Below, piece after piece: positions 47,622 to 60,180 of a stretch of 64,000 nucleotides of DNA. The translations under genes and the position numbers were made by a program. The stretch's first letter is position 1. Every line of letters starts with the position of its first letter. The notes beneath the pieces are model-generated. The model ran no database searches and was not told the origin of the DNA. It saw only the letters and a list, made by a program, of their open reading frames with translations. The DNA is from Lycorma delicatula (Eukaryota > Arthropoda > Insecta > Hemiptera > Fulgoridae). Location: assembly GCF_047948215.1 (NCBI RefSeq), contig NC_134455.1, forward strand, positions 79,845,689 through 79,909,688, read 5' to 3'.

Positions 47622-50600
47622 ACGAACCCTGAAAGGAAGTGCAAAGGGCTCCTTTCAGGTAACAGCAAGAATAAAATTTAACTGGCGCACAGTCAAGCGG
47701 CAATTGCATCGTACGCACATTGGTGCGAACTGTTGACATGTTTACTGTTGACATCAGATACCCATGAATGTGTCTGGTATGGTCTAACCGCAATCGACAA
47801 AGGACTACTTCCTCTCGACGGAGTTTTCTGAAAGACAAGTCCACGGCAATACAGTATTTTTAATGTACCGGAGTTTATTATCCACTGTGGCAATCCAGTT
47901 ACCTTGCCACTTTATTCGAAGAACGTGTTTTACACAATTAATAAAATCGAATAACACTAGTGGTGAAGAAAGGTTGACTACATGCGTCTTTAGCAGCGGA
48001 ATCTGCACGTCCATTACCCGCAATTCCTACGTGGCTACGGATCCGGCATAAACTCACTTGTGTATTGCCATGGTTCAACTCAGCGACTGCATTATAGATT
48101 TCGGTGATCAAAGGATGTCTAGAGTAAAGATTTTCTAAAGCTTGGTGTGAAACACACTAGTTGCTATAAATAAGGATATGACGGTATTTTGCGTTAACGA
48201 GATTCAAAGCCTTATTGATAGCTTACACTAAAAAAAACCTGTAATATTAGGTAAACCGAACATGTAGATTCTGCTATTAAGAATAAAGGCGGATCCAACG
48301 GTATCATTCTGTTTCGATCCATCTGGGTATACACTATTGCATCTAGGTTTATTTTGGAGAGAATATGGTGAAACATTTGCTGAAAGACGAAAGGTGGTGT
48401 TGATTTTTTTGTACATGGTAAGGTCAAAAATGAAGTTTATAAGGCTGATTCTCCACGAAGGATATGAACAATAGGATACGTTGGAAAATTGAAGGTATGT
48501 CAACGTTTAAAAGTTGTAGTAACCGCCGGGTACGTACACCCATAGGTGCAGTATAACGTGGATGGTCTTCATTTCTTTGTAAATTAGGATTCGCAAGAAC
48601 AGCAGTAAAAGCCGGGTGATTTGGTTTCCCTTTAAGACAGGCAAAGTAAAATGCTAGAAGTTGGTCACGTCTATCCCAAAGAGATGGTTCATTGCACTCA
48701 ACAAGTATGCTAGAGACAGTGCGTGATTTAAAAGCACCTGTAGCAAGACGAAGAAAAGCGATGTATCTAACATCTTCAGCGCGGTATGACCCGCTGAAGA
48801 GTAGCCGATACAACCATAATAGGGGAACGAACTAACAAATAATAAAATCACAACATACGTGACCTATCGGCTCTCCGGTTGGTGTTGCTAAGAACTCGCA
48901 GCATATCTAGCAATTTGGAACATTTCAATTTTAATTATTTGATGTGATTAGTCCACCTAAGACGGCTGTCAAAAAACAAACCTAAAAACTTAATATCACG
49001 AGAAATAGCAATTAGCTCTTCGTTCACAAAAATTTGTGGTATTTTTTTCTCAGATGAAAATGTGAAGCCGGTAACCTTGGACCAAGCTTCAAGGCGAGAC
49101 ATAGTGTCCTGTAGTAGTTTCTCTGTCGTGGCTGTTGAACGGGATGTAATATATGTGTATATAGCGAAATCATCGACAAAGAACATGAAACAGATGGCTG
49201 CACAAATTCACTAATACTGTTGATGGCTACAGCAAATAAGATGGCACTTAATACAATTCCTTGAAGCACTCTATTTTACAAGGTGACGCTACCCGATAAA
49301 GAATCTCCAACACAAATACGGAAAGTTCGGTCATTTAAGAAACCCCTAATAAATGCAAGCAAATTGCCTTTGACTCTCCATTCTTTAAGGGTGTTTAGAA
49401 TATCATATCGGCAGACCGTGTAGTATGCCTTCTTGATATCAAAGAAGATAGCGACGATGCGCCGGTGGAGTAGGAAAACATTTTGAATAGTTGAATACTG
49501 ATACTAAATGACCAATGGAAGAACGTCCTTGGAGGAAACCGCACTGTTCTAAACATAAAAGGCCATGTCTCTCTAGGTGCCATGTAAGCCTGCGGTTCAC
49601 CAATCTCTCTACATCATTTTACATAAAACGCTTGTCAAAGAGATAGGGCGGTAGCTTGAGGGGTTTGGTTAATCTTTTCCAGGGTTAAGTACTGGTACGA
49701 CAACGGGTTCTGACCAGACCGCAGGGAAGACTTGTGAGGAGAATAAACTATTATAAATAAACAACAGGTGTTGTAGCGCCGAATTAGGAAGGTGTGAGAG
49801 TATACTGAGACGAATGTCAGGTCTAGGGGAGGTACAATCACGTGAGTTTTAGGGGTATGTGGCAACTCGTTGAATGAAAATGGCGCGTTTCATTCACAGA
49901 CACAATTACCAACGTTTAACGTAAATACTTCCAACTGTAATATGTAATTCTGAAATTCATTACTGTATGCTGAGTGAGGGACACCGAACGGAAACAATCT
50001 GCCAAGTTACTTGCCACTGCAGAAGGTGATGTAAGAGTTCTCTTTCATGAATGAGTCCGAGAAATGATTGTTTCGGTGATCCGGAAATTGCACGGATTTT
50101 TCCATGCAATAGACGTGGGAGTAGTACGTGAGATGGTGTCCATCCATTTCCTGCATGGCTTCCTCCTAGTGTCTAAGAATACCCGACGACATAACGGTCT
50201 AGCATTACAGTAGAAATCGAGAAGTTCATTTGTAGGCCTAAGGTTATATTTGCGCAGTGCCTGCAATCGTTTGCTAATAGCGTTTTGGCAATCATCATTC
50301 TACCAAGGAACGGAAGGACGTCTAGGGTTTCCCGATGTTGGTGGGATATATCTATTAGCATTTTCAACTATCAGGGACGTAAAAGAGGTAAGTTCTTCAA
50401 GGGAGTCTGCCATCCATCTCTGTGCTCTTTTGTTCACCTTGCGATCGACACCAGAAGCAATAATAATTGAACTGTGGTCACTGTCATGAAGGTCGTCACA
50501 AATAAACCAAATAAGACGGAGTAAATTCGGTTACCATAAGGAGAAGTCGATGTTGGACAGTGTGACCAGATGATGACATGAATGTGTATGACCCATCATT

Positions 50601-50960
50601 CAGAAAAACAAAGGTCCAAGTCTTGTCCCAATCTGTTTATCATTTTCTCGAGAGGCCAGGAATTATGGTGGGCTTGAAGTCTCATACTATTAACGACGGC
50701 GATGGGATTTCATATTTCTAGAGCAGTGAGCTCAAAGTTTTGTGAGAGATACAAACTACAGATATGCAATTTAACGAGGACTGAGATTTTTACAGTAACA
50801 GCAGGAATGAGAGTAGCTACTGGTATCTTTGTAGCCGACACCTTATTTCGCGTGAAAATAGCAACACCACCATTCTCTCTACTGTCTCTACAAGACAGCC
50901 GTATCTCTCACAACTGTAGCCTCTGAGTATTACCGCATCTTGTAATATGTTTCTTGGTTG
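47608..50960 (-). pseudogene. LINE ORF2 remnant (endonuclease, RT, RNase H)
   Basis: The endonuclease part is clear at 50700-50910 (NGGVAIFTRN, IPAVTVKISVLVKLHICSLY), and further EN blocks run to about 50460 (AHHNSWPLEKMINRLG). RT blocks include LCLEQCGF, FFVDDFAIYTYITSRSTATT and RLEAWSKVTGFTFSSEK (48935-49186). The RNase H blocks are YPDGSKQNDTVGSAF (48290-48340) and HVGIAGNGRADSAAKDA (about 47985-48040). A C-terminal tail follows to 47608. The catalytic Asp pair of RT is present, but at least six frame changes and several stops separate the blocks. Confidence 0.88.
47628..47659. repeat. Perfect 10-bp hairpin
   Basis: CCTGAAAGGA (47628-47637) and TCCTTTCAGG (47650-47659). It lies at the end of the LINE ORF2 remnant. 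Confidence 0.6.
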
Positions 50961-51099
50961 TGTGCTCCCTTAACAGGTAGCTTATTTGGTGGCTTACCAC
51001 CACCAGTCGTATTTACTCATATCCGCAAAGGTAAAACTTTAGGGACAGGAACTTTCAGAGGGATCCCACTAGTGTTAGTTTTACTAGCTGTAACTGCCG

Positions 51100-52230
51100 A
51101 CTTATTGTCCATCTTCGTTAACTCAGAATAGTTGCAGTAAGTGAAGCAACCTAATCATATAAACACCTGAACAAGCTTTTTCAGCTCACTGCACGATCCG
51201 TATTGTTGGTTGCCTGCATTTATAGAAGCTTTACTTGATGTCGCAGCAGAGAAAGAGACATCCGGTTCAACCACGTTTCGAGAGCTAAGTGTCTTTTTAT
51301 ATTCTCTTCGGGCGGCTGGGAAAGAAAGCTTTTGCTCGGTACAGATTTCTAGGATTGCCTTCTCTTCTTTAAAAGTTGGGCAAACTCGAGATCGAGCTGA
51401 ATGTGTTCCCACAGTTAGCACATCTTTCTTCCTCCTGGAAGTTAGCGTAGTTGTGACCTTCTTTGGCACATCGAGTGCAAATTTCAGTTTTGAAAAAGAT
51501 GTTGTGGTAAGACCATACCCTTGGCACTGGAAACATCGTCTGGGTTGGCGATGAAAGGTGACACCCGAACCGTCAGGTAACCACTTTAATCTTCTCTGGT
51601 GGTACCGGAAGATTAAATGCTAATATAAGCGAAGGTTAGGTTCTTCCAGCCCGTTTTATCGTTTCTTTATTCGTTTCATTTTCAAAACTTCCTGGTTACG
51701 AAGTTCATCAATTATTTTAATTACATTCATCTCCAGAAGGTCGCGGCAAAAAATTACTCCCCGGCTGGTATTCAGTGTCTTGTGGCATACAGCACTTATG
51801 TTAATGCCAACCATATTGCTGAGACGTAACAGAAAGCGACTCTGCTAATCATTAACATTTTCTATCAGATACGTTCCGTCCAGTAAACTTCTGATGTTCT
51901 TCGGAGAACCACTTGAACCGGTTACAACTCTGTTAATTAGTAAAGGCGAGGCCTTATGGAGGGAGCCACCCTCCTGATTATTCCGAAGAACAACAGAACG
52001 AATAATTTTATATTTTATATTTGCTTGCTTTAGAATTTAATGTACTCTCTTTTGCAGGACTATTATCCTCGTCAGACAATGCTGACCGAGGCCTTTTCAC
52101 TAGACAAAATTTGGTGTTATTTTCAGATGGAGCATCAACTATCATAGAATATATTTGTGGACTTGAAATTGGTCCTATGTATACTGGCGATATAACGGAC
52201 CACTCCAGCAGAGCGCACGCGTACTGAAGC
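51100..52230 (-). pseudogene. LINE ORF1 (gag-like) remnant
   Basis: On the minus strand RCFQCQGYG (about 51520-51550) is the start of a CCHC knuckle whose His and last Cys are mutated. It is followed by shifted pieces of further knuckles and by KEEKAILEICTEQKLSFPAA (about 51300-51390). This matches the position and style of the post-knuckle region in the plus-strand ORF1 at 53444-55086 (KTLQKVSYPEAKK). ORF1 proteins bind element RNA. The 5' part of the frame is badly decayed. Confidence 0.7.
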
Positions 52231-52700
52231 TAGAGATAAATACAACTGGATTTGCCCAGGTGCCCAGAGGATATCGTTTGAGACTCATCACGTTGAGCCA
52301 TTCACCCATCGGCACGACAGTTTCCACCTTCAGTTACGGTTGTGTTTTGTAAGGTGTTGCAACATCACCGAGTGTAAGTAAAAGAGGAAATAGTGTAGAA
52401 TGTTGTAATGTAGTTGAGTAAGGGTATATGTTGTAGATTGTGTAGTGTTCTTGGTGTAGTGTATGTGTAACGTGTTCTGCAGCTCAATGTGAAGAGGGAA
52501 GAAAAGCTACAGAGGCTAGGCCCGTGAGGACGCAAATCCCCAAAGTCTTAAAGAATAAGACTCCCCGACGAGGCATTCCTAATACTGATCCAGCACTTAT
52601 AAACAGTATAAAATATCACTACTGCACGACTTAAAGAATAGCCGGCTTTTAAGCTGGTCTTATTCAAAAGATCTTACCTTGACTTGCGACAAAATTTTAT
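52231..52700 (-). other. LINE 5' UTR
   Basis: GC-richer than surroundings and without a reading frame. About 110-140 bases next to ORF1 match 6040-6190 in copy 1. The outermost part begins near AAGACCAGCTTAAAAGCCGG (minus strand). LINE 5' UTRs normally hold an internal polymerase II promoter; no specific motif was verified here. Confidence 0.6.
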
Positions 52701-52904
52701 TATCGGAAGGTTAAAAAAAAAAGATTGGACTTTTTTTACAAAGTAACATGGTAAATTATCATTATAAATAAAACTAGAAATTCAACACAATGCCAATATG
52801 AACGGCCGATAAAACTGTGCTTATAAGACTGCAACGGTAAAGTATGGTATGTAAATAAAGAATAAAACTTAATTCTATCAATAATTAATAATAATAATAA
52901 TAAT
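52701..52904. other. Spacer with (AAT)n between two LINEs
   Basis: AT-rich sequence ending in about eight AAT units (52881-52904) directly before the next LINE. The run could be the insertion site or the tail of an older element. Confidence 0.5.
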
Positions 52905-53443
52905 GCCCTGAGGTAGGTAATCCCCACGTCTGGAACACAACATCTACGTTCCACGTCCAGGGCGGCAACAGCTGTACTTATGTACGATTTATATAGCTGG
53001 CTAACGGGGCTCCGAGTAAATTTATCGGATATGCTTTTCTTTTGACCTGTTTCCACCTTCAGGTCATCATATGGATTGGAGTTTTCGGCCACCTGCAGGA
53101 TATGGAAAAATAAACGATTTGGAAATGGACTCATAGCATTTTTAGAGCTGGCGATGTGGCGGCCAGGGTCAATGTTATTACAGGTCTAACGGAGACCCTT
53201 CCGTTGTCCACATGCCCCCTGCGATGGCAAGCATGTAGCAATGGTGCCCATGTATGTCGGTGCATGGGAGCTCTGAAAGCTTCGGTGAGTAGGAGCCTGG
53301 AGTCAGTGCAGAGACTGCGCATCCGCTCTCTGCCAAGACATATTCCGGTTCCACCGGAGTACCGGATCGGACCTCCAAGGTTAGTAGCCCTGGAGTGGGG
53401 GTGTACCCCGGCGGCTAGCCTTGCTACAGAAGGGAAATATACA

Positions 53444-55086
53444 ATGAGTATTCTTGAACAATCTAACGTGGCAGAGGGTGCACGTAAACACCCTCGTTTA
53501 GAAACCTCCGATTCGCCACAAGCGAAGAGGAAAAAGAGTAAGGAGTCAGATAAAATCAAGAAAGATGCTGACAAAATCAGTAGAGAATTGAGAAAGTCGT
53601 TGTTTGGAAACAATGTTCCCAAACCAAGATTTTTAATTATTACGAAGGAGAATGGAAACTTCCAAAAGGTCAGTCCATTCTTAATCGTTACAGAGATTGC
53701 TAATTGTGCTGGTGGTCCCGTTAAAGATATACGGAAGACTTTTAATTGCACGTCGAAACTATCAACGACAGCCAAAGTCAGAAAGTCCAGGCATTGAAGA
53801 AGATCGGTGAATTTGCGGTATCTGTGCAACCGCATAGCACCCTTAACACATCCACAGGAGTTGTTGTTTGCCGCGATCTTCTAATCGTACAGAAGAAGAA
53901 GTAGTACATGAAATGTCGAATCAAGGAGTGATTCAGTGTCGCAGACTAACAATGAGAAGAAATGGTGAGGTTCTTCCTTCGGCCTCGCATGTACTGACAT
54001 TTAACAGGCCTAACCTTCCTGAAAAGGTACGAGCTGGCATACATCGGCTTGATGTACGTGCTTTCATTCCACAGCCTATGAGGTGTTTTAAATGTCAACG
54101 ATTCGGACACACTGCAGCTAGATGTGAAGCTCAGGAAATTTGCAAATGTGGAATGAAGATACATGAGGGTAATCCATGTAAAGACCCTCCAATCTGTATT
54201 AATTGTAAAGGGCACCACAACTGCCGGTCCAGGAATTTCCCAGTATATAAATCTGAAACGGCCATTCAGGAGGTTAAAACGCTTCAAAAGGTTAGTTATC
54301 CTGAAGCGAAGAAAATTGTTAGTCAAAGAACACCTCGACCATCGACCACTTATGCAGAAGCGGCTGCTGCCCCTTCCCCATCAAAAATGAACATGGAGCA
54401 GTTGCTTAATACGATGACACCAAGTCTTGCAGCAATAATAGAAAAAATCATTGATACAAAGATTGAGTCGACTCATCGACCAATCAAATATGCGAAGACT
54501 CATTCCAGGACTGACGTCGTTGATATAAGAGACGTACCGACCCAGCACAAAAAACCAGAAAAACCTGCGATTATAACGCCACCAACTGACGTAAAAATTA
54601 AAAATTTGGATTTATCTGGCAAAGACCAAAAGATCACTCCGTCGTCGAGTCAGAAGAATAAGGAAACTGTGACAAGAGTACAAGAAAAATCTGTGTCTAC
54701 CGAAATGGAAGTGCAAGTTATTATTGAAAAAGCACTAGACACAGACAATATTAAAACTGTACCTATACAGCCTCCTAAAGCTCAGCGAACAGCTTCGGCG
54801 AGAGCGTCTATTTCAGCAGGTCCTTGGTACTCCGTTAGAGATCGAATCAAGTTCATCAGCCGCCGAAAATGCATCGCTTGCGAGTTTAGATTCAATAGCA
54901 ACGATGCTAACAGCACCAACGAAGCTTTCAGCACCTGATGTAAGCTGGCGAAAGTCATTGGCATCAGAAAGAGAAGAAGATGCCATGTGTGAGGCCTCAG
55001 ACACACTGTCATCGGAAGTTGAAGCCGTTCGCAGAATGGAAAAAAGGTGCAAGAAAGGATGGCCGAAAGGAAAGCCTAGACGGTGA
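53444..55086 (+). pseudogene. LINE ORF1 (gag-like, CCHC zinc knuckles)
   Basis: I place the start at ATG 53444 (MSILEQSNVAEGARKHPRLE); the upstream open sequence is GC-rich UTR. A basic nuclear-signal-like stretch (QAKRKKSKE) and a presumed RNA-binding middle follow (KPRFLIITKENGNFQKVSPF). A frameshift occurs near 53790-53870. Next come VLTFNRPNLPEKVRAGIHR and IPQPMRCFKCQRFGHTAARC, with an intact C-x2-C-x4-H-x4-C knuckle. The second knuckle (CKCG...H..GNPC) lacks one spacer residue and the third (CINCKGHH) has lost its last Cys. A Ser/Ala-rich tail follows another frameshift near 54800-54830 and ends KKGWPKGKPRR. Total about 547 codons with two frameshifts, so it is a recent pseudogene. The product would bind element RNA. 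Confidence 0.88.
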
Positions 55087-55152
55087 TTATTAGATTCGAA
55101 AGTTCTATAAGAATAAGAAATTTTTAACCTTTTTTTTTTTTTGAAGTGGGAC

Positions 55153-55182
55153 GGGGCTAATGACCAAAGTAGTCGATGCCCC
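55153..55182 (+). repeat. I-type LINE 3'-end hairpin
   Basis: GGGGC at 55153-55157 pairs with GCCCC at 55178-55182 around TAATGACC...AGTCGAT, followed by A-rich sequence ending (AAT)n. This is the likely RT recognition end of the element. Confidence 0.65.
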
Positions 55183-55210
55183 TAAAAACCTAAAAAAAAA
55201 AAATAATAAT

Positions 55211-55953
55211 ACCTTTCATTCATTCATAGTTTTCTGCCATTAGGGCAGGTCCTGTCATACAATACCTAAATAAAGCCTTTTACATACAAGAAAAAAGCTT
55301 TACCTTAGCAATATTGTTTTACATTGGTTGGGATAAAATTCCTTCTATTAGTCCAGTCAACGGGGGAAAAAAAGGTCGATTTTTGAAGAAAATTAGTAGA
55401 ATTTAGGGAAGTACACGGGTTTGTAGATTAGAGTAAGTATGACTTGTTTATATGCGACTGGACAAAATGGCGGCCGTTCAAAAGTGGTGAAAATCGGTTT
55501 TTAATTTTGTAGGTAAACTTCCTAAAATCACAATAAAGAGCAATATTATAAGGCAAAAATATTTAAAAGAATTTTCTTTTGATCTCAATATCTGTATGAA
55601 CGAATTTAATTTTGATGCATTCATTGCTTTGTCGGTGGTTCATAATTTTACAAATTAAATAGAAAAAATTGCCAAATTTAATTCCTAAATTTTTTCCAGT
55701 ACAATAAAATTCAATTCTTATTGTTATCAACCTGAATTTTATTCCAAGGAATAAATACATGTAATTAGTAAGAAATAAAAGAAGAAAATAACATTAGAAA
55801 AAAGATTGTAACAGACTTTTTATTGAAATTTGACACAAATTCATGAAGTTTTTTTGTGATTAATTTGGTCGAAAATGGATTCGGAAAAAAAAATTATAAT
55901 TACAATATTACAACAAAACCTTAGAAAAAAAAAATATTTTACAAAAAAAACCA

Positions 55954-55984
<31 letters not shown>

Positions 55985-56219
55985 ACAAATAATAATTGGT
56001 TGGTATCACCAATTAAATAAAAATAAATATTAGAAACTCTAAACTAATATCCTACATACGTGTTGGATGCCGTTAAATAACGATTTCAAGTGACCGACTT
56101 GACTGAATGCAAAAATCACTAACTTCTACTTTATTCACCGACAAGAATATGCTATACAAAGGTGATATTATTTAGTATTTTAAGCGACACGGAAGATTAG
56201 GGTAAATCAGCAAAGCAGC
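55211..56219. other. AT-rich stretch, no gene seen
   Basis: Contains (TA)n at 55958-55984. Nothing else recognised. Confidence 0.5.
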
Positions 56220-56440
56220 CTTTTTTTAAAAATGTTCGCGAGTCCTTGTGACGTTATACCATCATCAGGATAAAAATTAAAAAAATCTGTTAAATTATTA
56301 AACATTATTTTTGTTTACTACCTTGACGAAAATGGATTAAACCATCTGAATAATAACAAACATAAATAGTGTTTTCTTATTTTGAAGTTTTCCAAGTAAC
56401 GGCGTAATGCCGAAAACGGTTCTAGTATTACAGAAGGGAT
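56220..56440. repeat. Decayed element with two inverted hammerhead-like half motifs
   Basis: On the minus strand TCCTGATGATGG (56259-56270), and on the plus strand GGCGTAATGCCGAAAACG (56401-56418), recall the two halves of the motif seen at 38712 and 40990. They face away from each other, as in the foldback. The arms no longer pair well. Relationship is tentative. Confidence 0.3.
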
Positions 56441-59434
56441 ACGTTATTTCTGTTGCTTAACACTTCCTGACTGTCTTTCATTGACTACGACATAAGTAAA
56501 GAGTCTGAGTTGTAAGAAGGCTAGACAGAATTGTTTTCTCTGAAAATAATGATGTTCATTACACAGCCGTTTCTTGTAATTCACAGAATGAAATTGTTGC
56601 TTGTAGAGCTGAACATATTACAATTCAGTGGGATTATTATGATGATATCATATAGTATATTTTGGTTCAGCGAAAGTTTCTAAAGAAATCTCTTTCTTTA
56701 GAAAGCCTGGTATTAGAGGCTTGTTATTTCGAGAATATGTATGCCGGTTATGGAAGTGACTTGCATCTATGTCACATCGGCTACAACTATTCTGATTGAT
56801 AACTAACAAATAACAGAAGGCATAGTAAAATATTTTAGAACAAGGATTAAAGTATATAAAATTTAATAAACATTTATCGTGGAAAACCGTTTCTTATAAT
56901 ATTAACTAAGTTCCCTTGCGCACATTAGGAAAGAAAATAACCCGGAGGAAAGTTACTTATTCGTTAATATAAATCAGGGTTAGAGCACGCATTTCTCCGT
57001 TATATGAAATAAGATAATGAATTCCTCCTGCGTTCTCATAAAATGAATCGTCTAAGCTAATTAACCGATCATTAAGTTAACAATATTCGCATTTAAAAGT
57101 AAATCAGACCAGAAACCGCAGACAAATGTTACGCTTATTATAATATTAAAAGGTGGAATGTATATTAATGAAATACAAAGATAGATGAGACAGTTGTCAG
57201 TATCGAGACTTAAGGAGAGTTGTACGGAACGAACAAGTGTGCAGTAACAGTCAGTAAGGCGATACTGAAAGGGTTAGCAGATGTGAAGTGGTTCCCACGG
57301 CTGCAACGCAGCATCGTCATAATCCCAGCTGGGCTCACAGTCGTCACCTCTAACGTCGCTGCTGTTACTCTTTTGCTGGTGGCTGGCTCTTATTTATTTT
57401 AATGACCGTTTTAAGTGTCCTACCGTAACGCGATGTGATGACGTTTTACATATTATCCCTTTTATTATTCCCCATTACCCAACTACCACTACGCAATTAG
57501 CCAAAGTTTTTTCCCTCAACCGACTTAAGTTTTAATAAAAAAATTGTTCTTTCTTTTCACGGGGAAAATTCATAAGTAAAAAAATATGTTAATTGTAAAT
57601 AACGTGGAATTCGACAAAATTAATATCCCAATTAAAAAAATAACATTATTACAAATAATACATTAGAATATTATTAATTTTATACGATAAACTTCCGTTA
57701 TATTTAAGGATATATATTTTAATATTATATGCCATTTAAACAAAAATAGTATAATTTTAAATAAATAAAATGCAATTTTCTTTCCACCCGTTTTTTTTTT
57801 TTGTTGAATAGTTTTAAATTCGATGTACATTACCATTAATTATATACATTAGCTATTAGCCGAAAAATGCTTTCTTGATTATATGTTACTAGTCATAAAC
57901 AAATGATTGTAAGCGACCAGATAAGAAACACGTTTTAACTGATAGCGGTAGAGCTTTTCTAGACTATAAGTACACTATGCCAGGTTCACTGGAGAAAATG
58001 AGGGTTGATTTTGCGTAGTGAAAATTCTTCATCAGGTAAAATGTACTCGATTGTTGGATAATAGGACGCCATGATTATAGAAAGCGCTAGTTAAATCATC
58101 ACTTTACTCATTATGAGACCGATTGTGTTGCTACAATCATTTTTATCGATGAAAGAACTATGAGTTAAAATAAATTATGACAGGCAGTATAAAACATCAA
58201 ATTAATTTAACTATTTCTATTTGTAAAGTAATACTATACACCATACACCAGTCGTTGTACTCTATAAGCGAAGAGGAAATATATGTTAATTAATGGTACA
58301 GTTACGTACAAGATGGATTTTAGGAAATTTATAAAAATTAAACCTAATTTAGTTAGATATTATTATTTTAAACACAGTTTTTTGCTCTTCCTGTATTGTA
58401 CTTTAATACCTTTAAAGAAACAAACGCTTAAAAAATTTCAATAAATAAAAATTAAAGCTAATTTAAAAAATAAAAATAACACATTTTATAGGTAATATAT
58501 AATCTAAAAACAAGCTCTACACTAGAATAAAACAGAGTAAGTTGTGAAATGTAACACTACTTACACAATATATTCCACGTAAGTGCAAACTAGATATCAA
58601 ACTTATGGGTACAAAAAAATACGCTACGGTTTTAAAAACGTCTACAACTGCAACACAGAAATTAGAGAAACATTAACTTGTTTCATAAGACTGCAATGCA
58701 GTATGTACACGGGCGTTAAACTAATACAAAAAAAAATTCATTATTTAATATCAAAATCTGTTAAATTTTGTCAAAGCAACCTTCAATTAATGTACTCTAT
58801 TCAAATGATGGATTCCTTTCTCGGTAAAATTTCTAGTACAATAATTAGATGAAATATTAGCACGGCTATATTACGCACTTTTAAAGCTCGGAAAATATAT
58901 AAATTCATTAATATTTTAATACCGAGATTAAAAATTACAAAACAGAAGTAAATCCAAAAAGAAACCTTGTACCGCAACGGAAACGTTAGCAATGAATAAC
59001 AAAAAATAATGGAGATTAAAATTCATTAGGTCGAAATTCCAAAAAGATATACTTTTGTGTATCTATTATAATCTATATACTACTCTGTGTATTACACACC
59101 CTGTGTAACACACACACTTTAATCTAATTTTCCAATAAAAGATGTATACAATAAAAGAAAAATACTTTCACACACAATGAAAATGAAATTAGAAAATAAA
59201 ACCAAAAATTCTAGAAGAAACCCAAGTCAAAACGCGGACAAAACACTAAACAGAATAAAAAAAGCTATATCCGAAAGAAAGTAAGGTTACTGTCAAAATA
59301 GAAAAGAAACCAAAACACATAAGAGAAAAACATATTTCTATATACATGTTTCATGTATTTAAGAGGGAATACATATTTTTACAAACACGGGGTATTAGAG
59401 TAAAATTAATTTGGTAATTATTATTTTATAGAGT
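56441..59434. other. AT-rich stretch with one GC-richer patch
   Basis: 57200-57402 is GC-richer with a 60-codon plus-strand reading (ending VAAVTLLLVAGSYLF) that I do not recognise. It could be an untranslated or short coding exon, or chance. No other features were seen. Confidence 0.35.
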
Positions 59435-59440
59435 TCTCTC

Positions 59441-59491
<51 letters not shown>
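59435..59491. repeat. (TC)n-(TA)n microsatellite
   Basis: About 18 TC units run directly into about nine TA units. The flank TACATATATAAATTTATT also occurs beside the (TA)n at 47421-47440. Confidence 0.9.
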
Positions 59492-59492
<1 letters not shown>

Positions 59493-59556
59493 CATATATA
59501 AATTTATTCTTACATATTTCATACAAAACTTAGTTTTATTAAATTAGTTAAAATTA

Positions 59557-60180
59557 TCAGACTATATAAGTTAATGAAAATAATAAAAAAAGGAACATTA
59601 TATCAAGTATACGAGTTTGCTTTTTCCTCACATGTTTAAATTCAACAGTCAGAAGGGAGTAGACTTCGCAGTATCGTATCGCAAGGGAAATGGCCAAGGA
59701 AGAGAATTCCGCAATTTGCTGAGCGTCACGGAGTGTAACATTAATCAAAACGGGAAGCACCCCACCGTCCTTTCTTAGGAATGTCGCCAGCCTCGACTTC
59801 GTATCGACTTAATTACTGCACTAGGGATATTGTCTCTGTCGTCAAACTATTATTCATCAAGTTTAATTCGGGCCAATTATTTATAACTGTTATTGTGCTG
59901 TATCATTGTGGTCCGACATTATTCATAACTCCGATAAGTTCTATTGTCTTGCTCGCTACTCTACTGTTTTTAGCCCCTAGCGATCCTTCGCTTACCCTTC
60001 CTCGTTTCTCCTTTCGTCGCGTCTCATCGTCTCGTTTTCTTCGTCGCACACCGCCCGAACCACGTATCCAATATTCAACGTTTGCCGCGGCGTTAATTTA
60101 ATCTGCTCCGACGTTTCCACGCTTCGATCGCACTGCCACAGGACCGAGGCGTTCTTGAATTTAGTGTTATTACGAAACAA
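59557..60180. other. GC-richer island with open stretches, unidentified
   Basis: On the minus strand about 83 codons (59557-59805) are open, including KDGGVLPVLINVTLRDAQQI. They have no start codon in good context and no clear acceptor upstream. 59992-60180 (minus) and 59781-60101 (plus) are also open. The island is rich in CG dinucleotides (59980-60150) relative to its surroundings, which could mark a promoter or first exon. No product can be named. Confidence 0.2.

Larger units (their letters stand above)
47167..52700 (-). mobile_element. Near full-length LINE of the I group, copy 2
   Basis: Minus-strand non-LTR retrotransposon of about 5.5 kb. In transcription order it has a GC-richer 5' UTR (about 52231-52700), ORF1 with CCHC-type remnants (51100-52230), ORF2 with endonuclease, RT and RNase H (47608-50960), a 3' UTR, and a 3' end. 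The 3' end reads TTTTTCGCCCC followed by a C run and poly-A (47167-47200). It is the same family as copy 1 at 2941-6190. A SINE fragment and (TA)n inverted repeat sit in the 3' UTR. All frames are broken, so it is inactive. Confidence 0.9.
52905..55210 (+). mobile_element. I-type LINE lacking ORF2 ('half-LINE')
   Basis: Plus-strand element with a GC-rich 5' UTR (about 52905-53443), a nearly complete ORF1 (53444-55086), a short 3' UTR with a terminal hairpin (55153-55182), and an A-rich/TAA tail. Nothing of the endonuclease-RT ORF2, normally about 3.5-4 kb, remains. ORF1 is joined to the 3' end within about 60 bases. The element could only move with proteins supplied by another LINE. (AAT)n lies immediately upstream and (AAT)n forms its tail, consistent with insertion at such a run. 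Its 5' boundary is estimated from the change in composition. Confidence 0.75.

Noticed and set aside
53131..53835. 234-codon open frame on the minus strand
   Set aside because: It is the antisense of the LINE 5' UTR and ORF1. The plus-strand reading has knuckle motifs and known domain order, so this is a shadow.
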